The notes beneath the pieces are model-generated. The model was not told where the DNA came from and did not search any database. It worked only from the letters and a program-made list of their open reading frames with translations. DNA of 24,037 bases from positions 1-24,037 of the forward strand of contig JBNGCY010000039.1 in NCBI GenBank assembly GCA_049975505.1, written 5' to 3'. Below are positions 22,872 through 24,037 of this stretch, piece after piece. The stretch comes from JAIVHC01 sp049975505 (lineage in GTDB: Bacteria; Desulfobacterota; Desulfuromonadia; Desulfuromonadales; Desulfuromonadaceae). Made by a program: the position numbers and the translations under genes. The first letter of the stretch is position 1. Each line of letters opens with the position of its first letter.

Positions 22872-24037
22872 ATGGGAAAATTTCTGCATTGGCGCTTGCC
22901 ATTTATCCTGCTGCTCAATATTTCAATTATTGTGTTCAGCCTGATCATGGCATTTGCACTGCGCTACGATTTTATATTTGCAACGGAAACGGTAGCTTTG
23001 ATCCAGCGCCTTATACCCGCGGTTGTGGCGATAAAGCTGGTTTTCTTCTGGCGCTATGGTCTGTTCAGCGGGTGGTGGCGTTATGTTTCCATGGCAGATC
23101 TGCTCTCAATTTTAAAAGCTAATCTGCTTGCTTCTGCTACTGTTGTAGCATACGTGGCGTTTGTATATCGTCTCGAACATATTCCGCGCTCCGTCCTTAT
23201 TCTGGACGGGTGTTTTTGCTTTATGTGCGTTGGCGGGGTGCGGTTCTTTACCCGCATTTTACGTGAGGGAGGATACCCGACCTCGATAAAACGCCAGGGG
23301 GAAAGACGCTTGCTTATTGTAGGAGCCGGGAATGCGGGACAGATGATAGCGCGTGAACTGCGAATGAATCGGAATCTTAAAAGTAAGGCTGTGGGTTTTA
23401 TTGATGACGATCCCTTAAAGCGGCGTGAGAAGTTTCAGGGTGTAAGTGTTATTGGTACCTGTGATGAAGTCTCCAGTGTGTGCAAGCGTAAAATGGTGGA
23501 TGAAGTGATCATTGCCATGCCATCTGTTTCCGGAACTAAGATCAAGCAAATTGTTTCTCAATGCCAAAAAGCCGGCGTACCGTTTAAAACCCTTCCGAGT
23601 GTGGGCAGCCTGATTGATGGATCTGTATCCATCCAGCAACTGAAAGATGTTTCTGTCGAGGATCTCCTGGGGCGGGATCAGGTACAACTGGAAACCGGGC
23701 GTATTTCCGACTACCTTAAAAATAAATGTGTACTTGTGAGTGGTTCCGGCGGAAGTATCGGATCCGAACTGTGTCGGCAGGTGGCGCGTTTTGCGCCTGC
23801 AAAGCTGGTGCTGTTTGAAAATGCTGAAACCCCTCTATTTCTCATAGAACAGGAATTACGCCAGAATTTCCCTGCTGTTTCGATTTACTCAATTATAGGC
23901 GATGTGAGGCATCGCGCCCGAGTTGAGGCTATTTTCGATGAATTTATGCCCCAGGTTGTTTTTCATGCGGCAGCCTATAAACATGTTCCCATGATGGAGA
24001 TAAATCCGGCGGAAGCGGTTAATAATAATGTGCGCGG
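22872..24037 (+). CDS. Nucleotide-sugar 4,6-dehydratase, WbpM/CapD/PglF type (partial, cut by window end)
   Basis: Only the first 388 codons are in the window and no stop is reached. Four hydrophobic segments in the first ~125 residues are followed by a CoA-binding-like Rossmann domain (RRLLIVGAGNAGQMIA, about 144-159). Then the SDR domain starts (KCVLVSGSGGSIGSEL near 285, later FHAAAYKHVPMMEINP). This layout is that of WbpM, CapD and PglF, which make 4-keto-6-deoxy UDP-GlcNAc for surface glycans. Catalytic residues lie beyond the end. The glycine motif reads SGSGGSIG, where TGAGGSIG is usual. ATG at 22872 may not be the start: TTG at 22857, in frame, has AAAGGA 7 bases upstream. It may open a surface polysaccharide cluster. 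Confidence 0.9.
   Translation, partial: MGKFLHWRLPFILLLNISIIVFSLIMAFALRYDFIFATETVALIQRLIPAVVAIKLVFFWRYGLFSGWWRYVSMADLLSILKANLLASATVVAYVAFVYRLEHIPRSVLILDGCFCFMCVGGVRFFTRILREGGYPTSIKRQGERRLLIVGAGNAGQMIARELRMNRNLKSKAVGFIDDDPLKRREKFQGVSVIGTCDEVSSVCKRKMVDEVIIAMPSVSGTKIKQIVSQCQKAGVPFKTLPSVGSLIDGSVSIQQLKDVSVEDLLGRDQVQLETGRISDYLKNKCVLVSGSGGSIGSELCRQVARFAPAKLVLFENAETPLFLIEQELRQNFPAVSIYSIIGDVRHRARVEAIFDEFMPQVVFHAAAYKHVPMMEINPAEAVNNNVR

Overview
The window looks like chromosomal DNA from a Gram-negative, probably deltaproteobacterial (Desulfuromonadales/Geobacter-like) organism. The reasons are a Tol envelope system, paired b' and b stalk subunits in the ATP synthase, an F0 operon with AtpZ/AtpI that is separate from the F1 operon, a SAM-I riboswitch in front of metX, and moderate GC. 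The taxon is an inference from gene content and gene order. No RNA genes for tRNA or rRNA, insertion sequences, phage genes or CRISPR arrays were seen.

Layout. 1-171: terminator of an upstream gene and a leader with a tandem 10-bp repeat. 172-6065: atpF'-atpF-atpH-atpA-atpG-atpD-atpC (stalk and F1), closed by a perfect hairpin at 6087-6126. 6165-7163 (minus): K+ channel with an RCK domain. 7349-8020: GntR/FCD regulator behind a promoter that contains a perfect palindrome. 8151-9897 (minus): YadG/YadH-type ABC exporter. 10085-11567: queC-folE2, overlapping. 11558-11596: a dyad with two perfect inverted DnaA boxes. 11677-14979: tolQ-tolR-tolA-tolB without pal. 15013-16380: promoter, SAM-I riboswitch, terminator and metX. 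16392-17474 (minus): mnmH. 17629-19375: promoter and atpZ-atpI-atpB-atpE, closed by a terminator. 19471-21153 (minus): CoA-disulfide/persulfide reductase fused to a rhodanese. 21401-22834: cardiolipin synthase. 22872-end: the start of a WbpM/CapD-type nucleotide-sugar dehydratase, cut by the window edge.

How the genes fit together. The two atp clusters supply all F0F1 subunits (alpha, beta, gamma, delta, epsilon, b, b', a, c) on one strand, about 11.6 kb apart. QueC and FolE2 act at separate steps that share the GTP-to-7-deazaguanine route, and MnmH also modifies tRNA wobble positions. TolQRAB builds the inner-membrane motor and periplasmic part of the Tol system. metX is predicted to be shut off by SAM through transcription attenuation.

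Most of the window is well-known housekeeping content. I did not find a clearly new system. The signals most worth checking are in non-coding DNA: the DnaA-box dyad after folE2, the repeated sites before cls, the palindromes before the GntR gene and queC, the overlap of the metX terminator with its start region, and the Na+-type ligand pattern of the c subunit.
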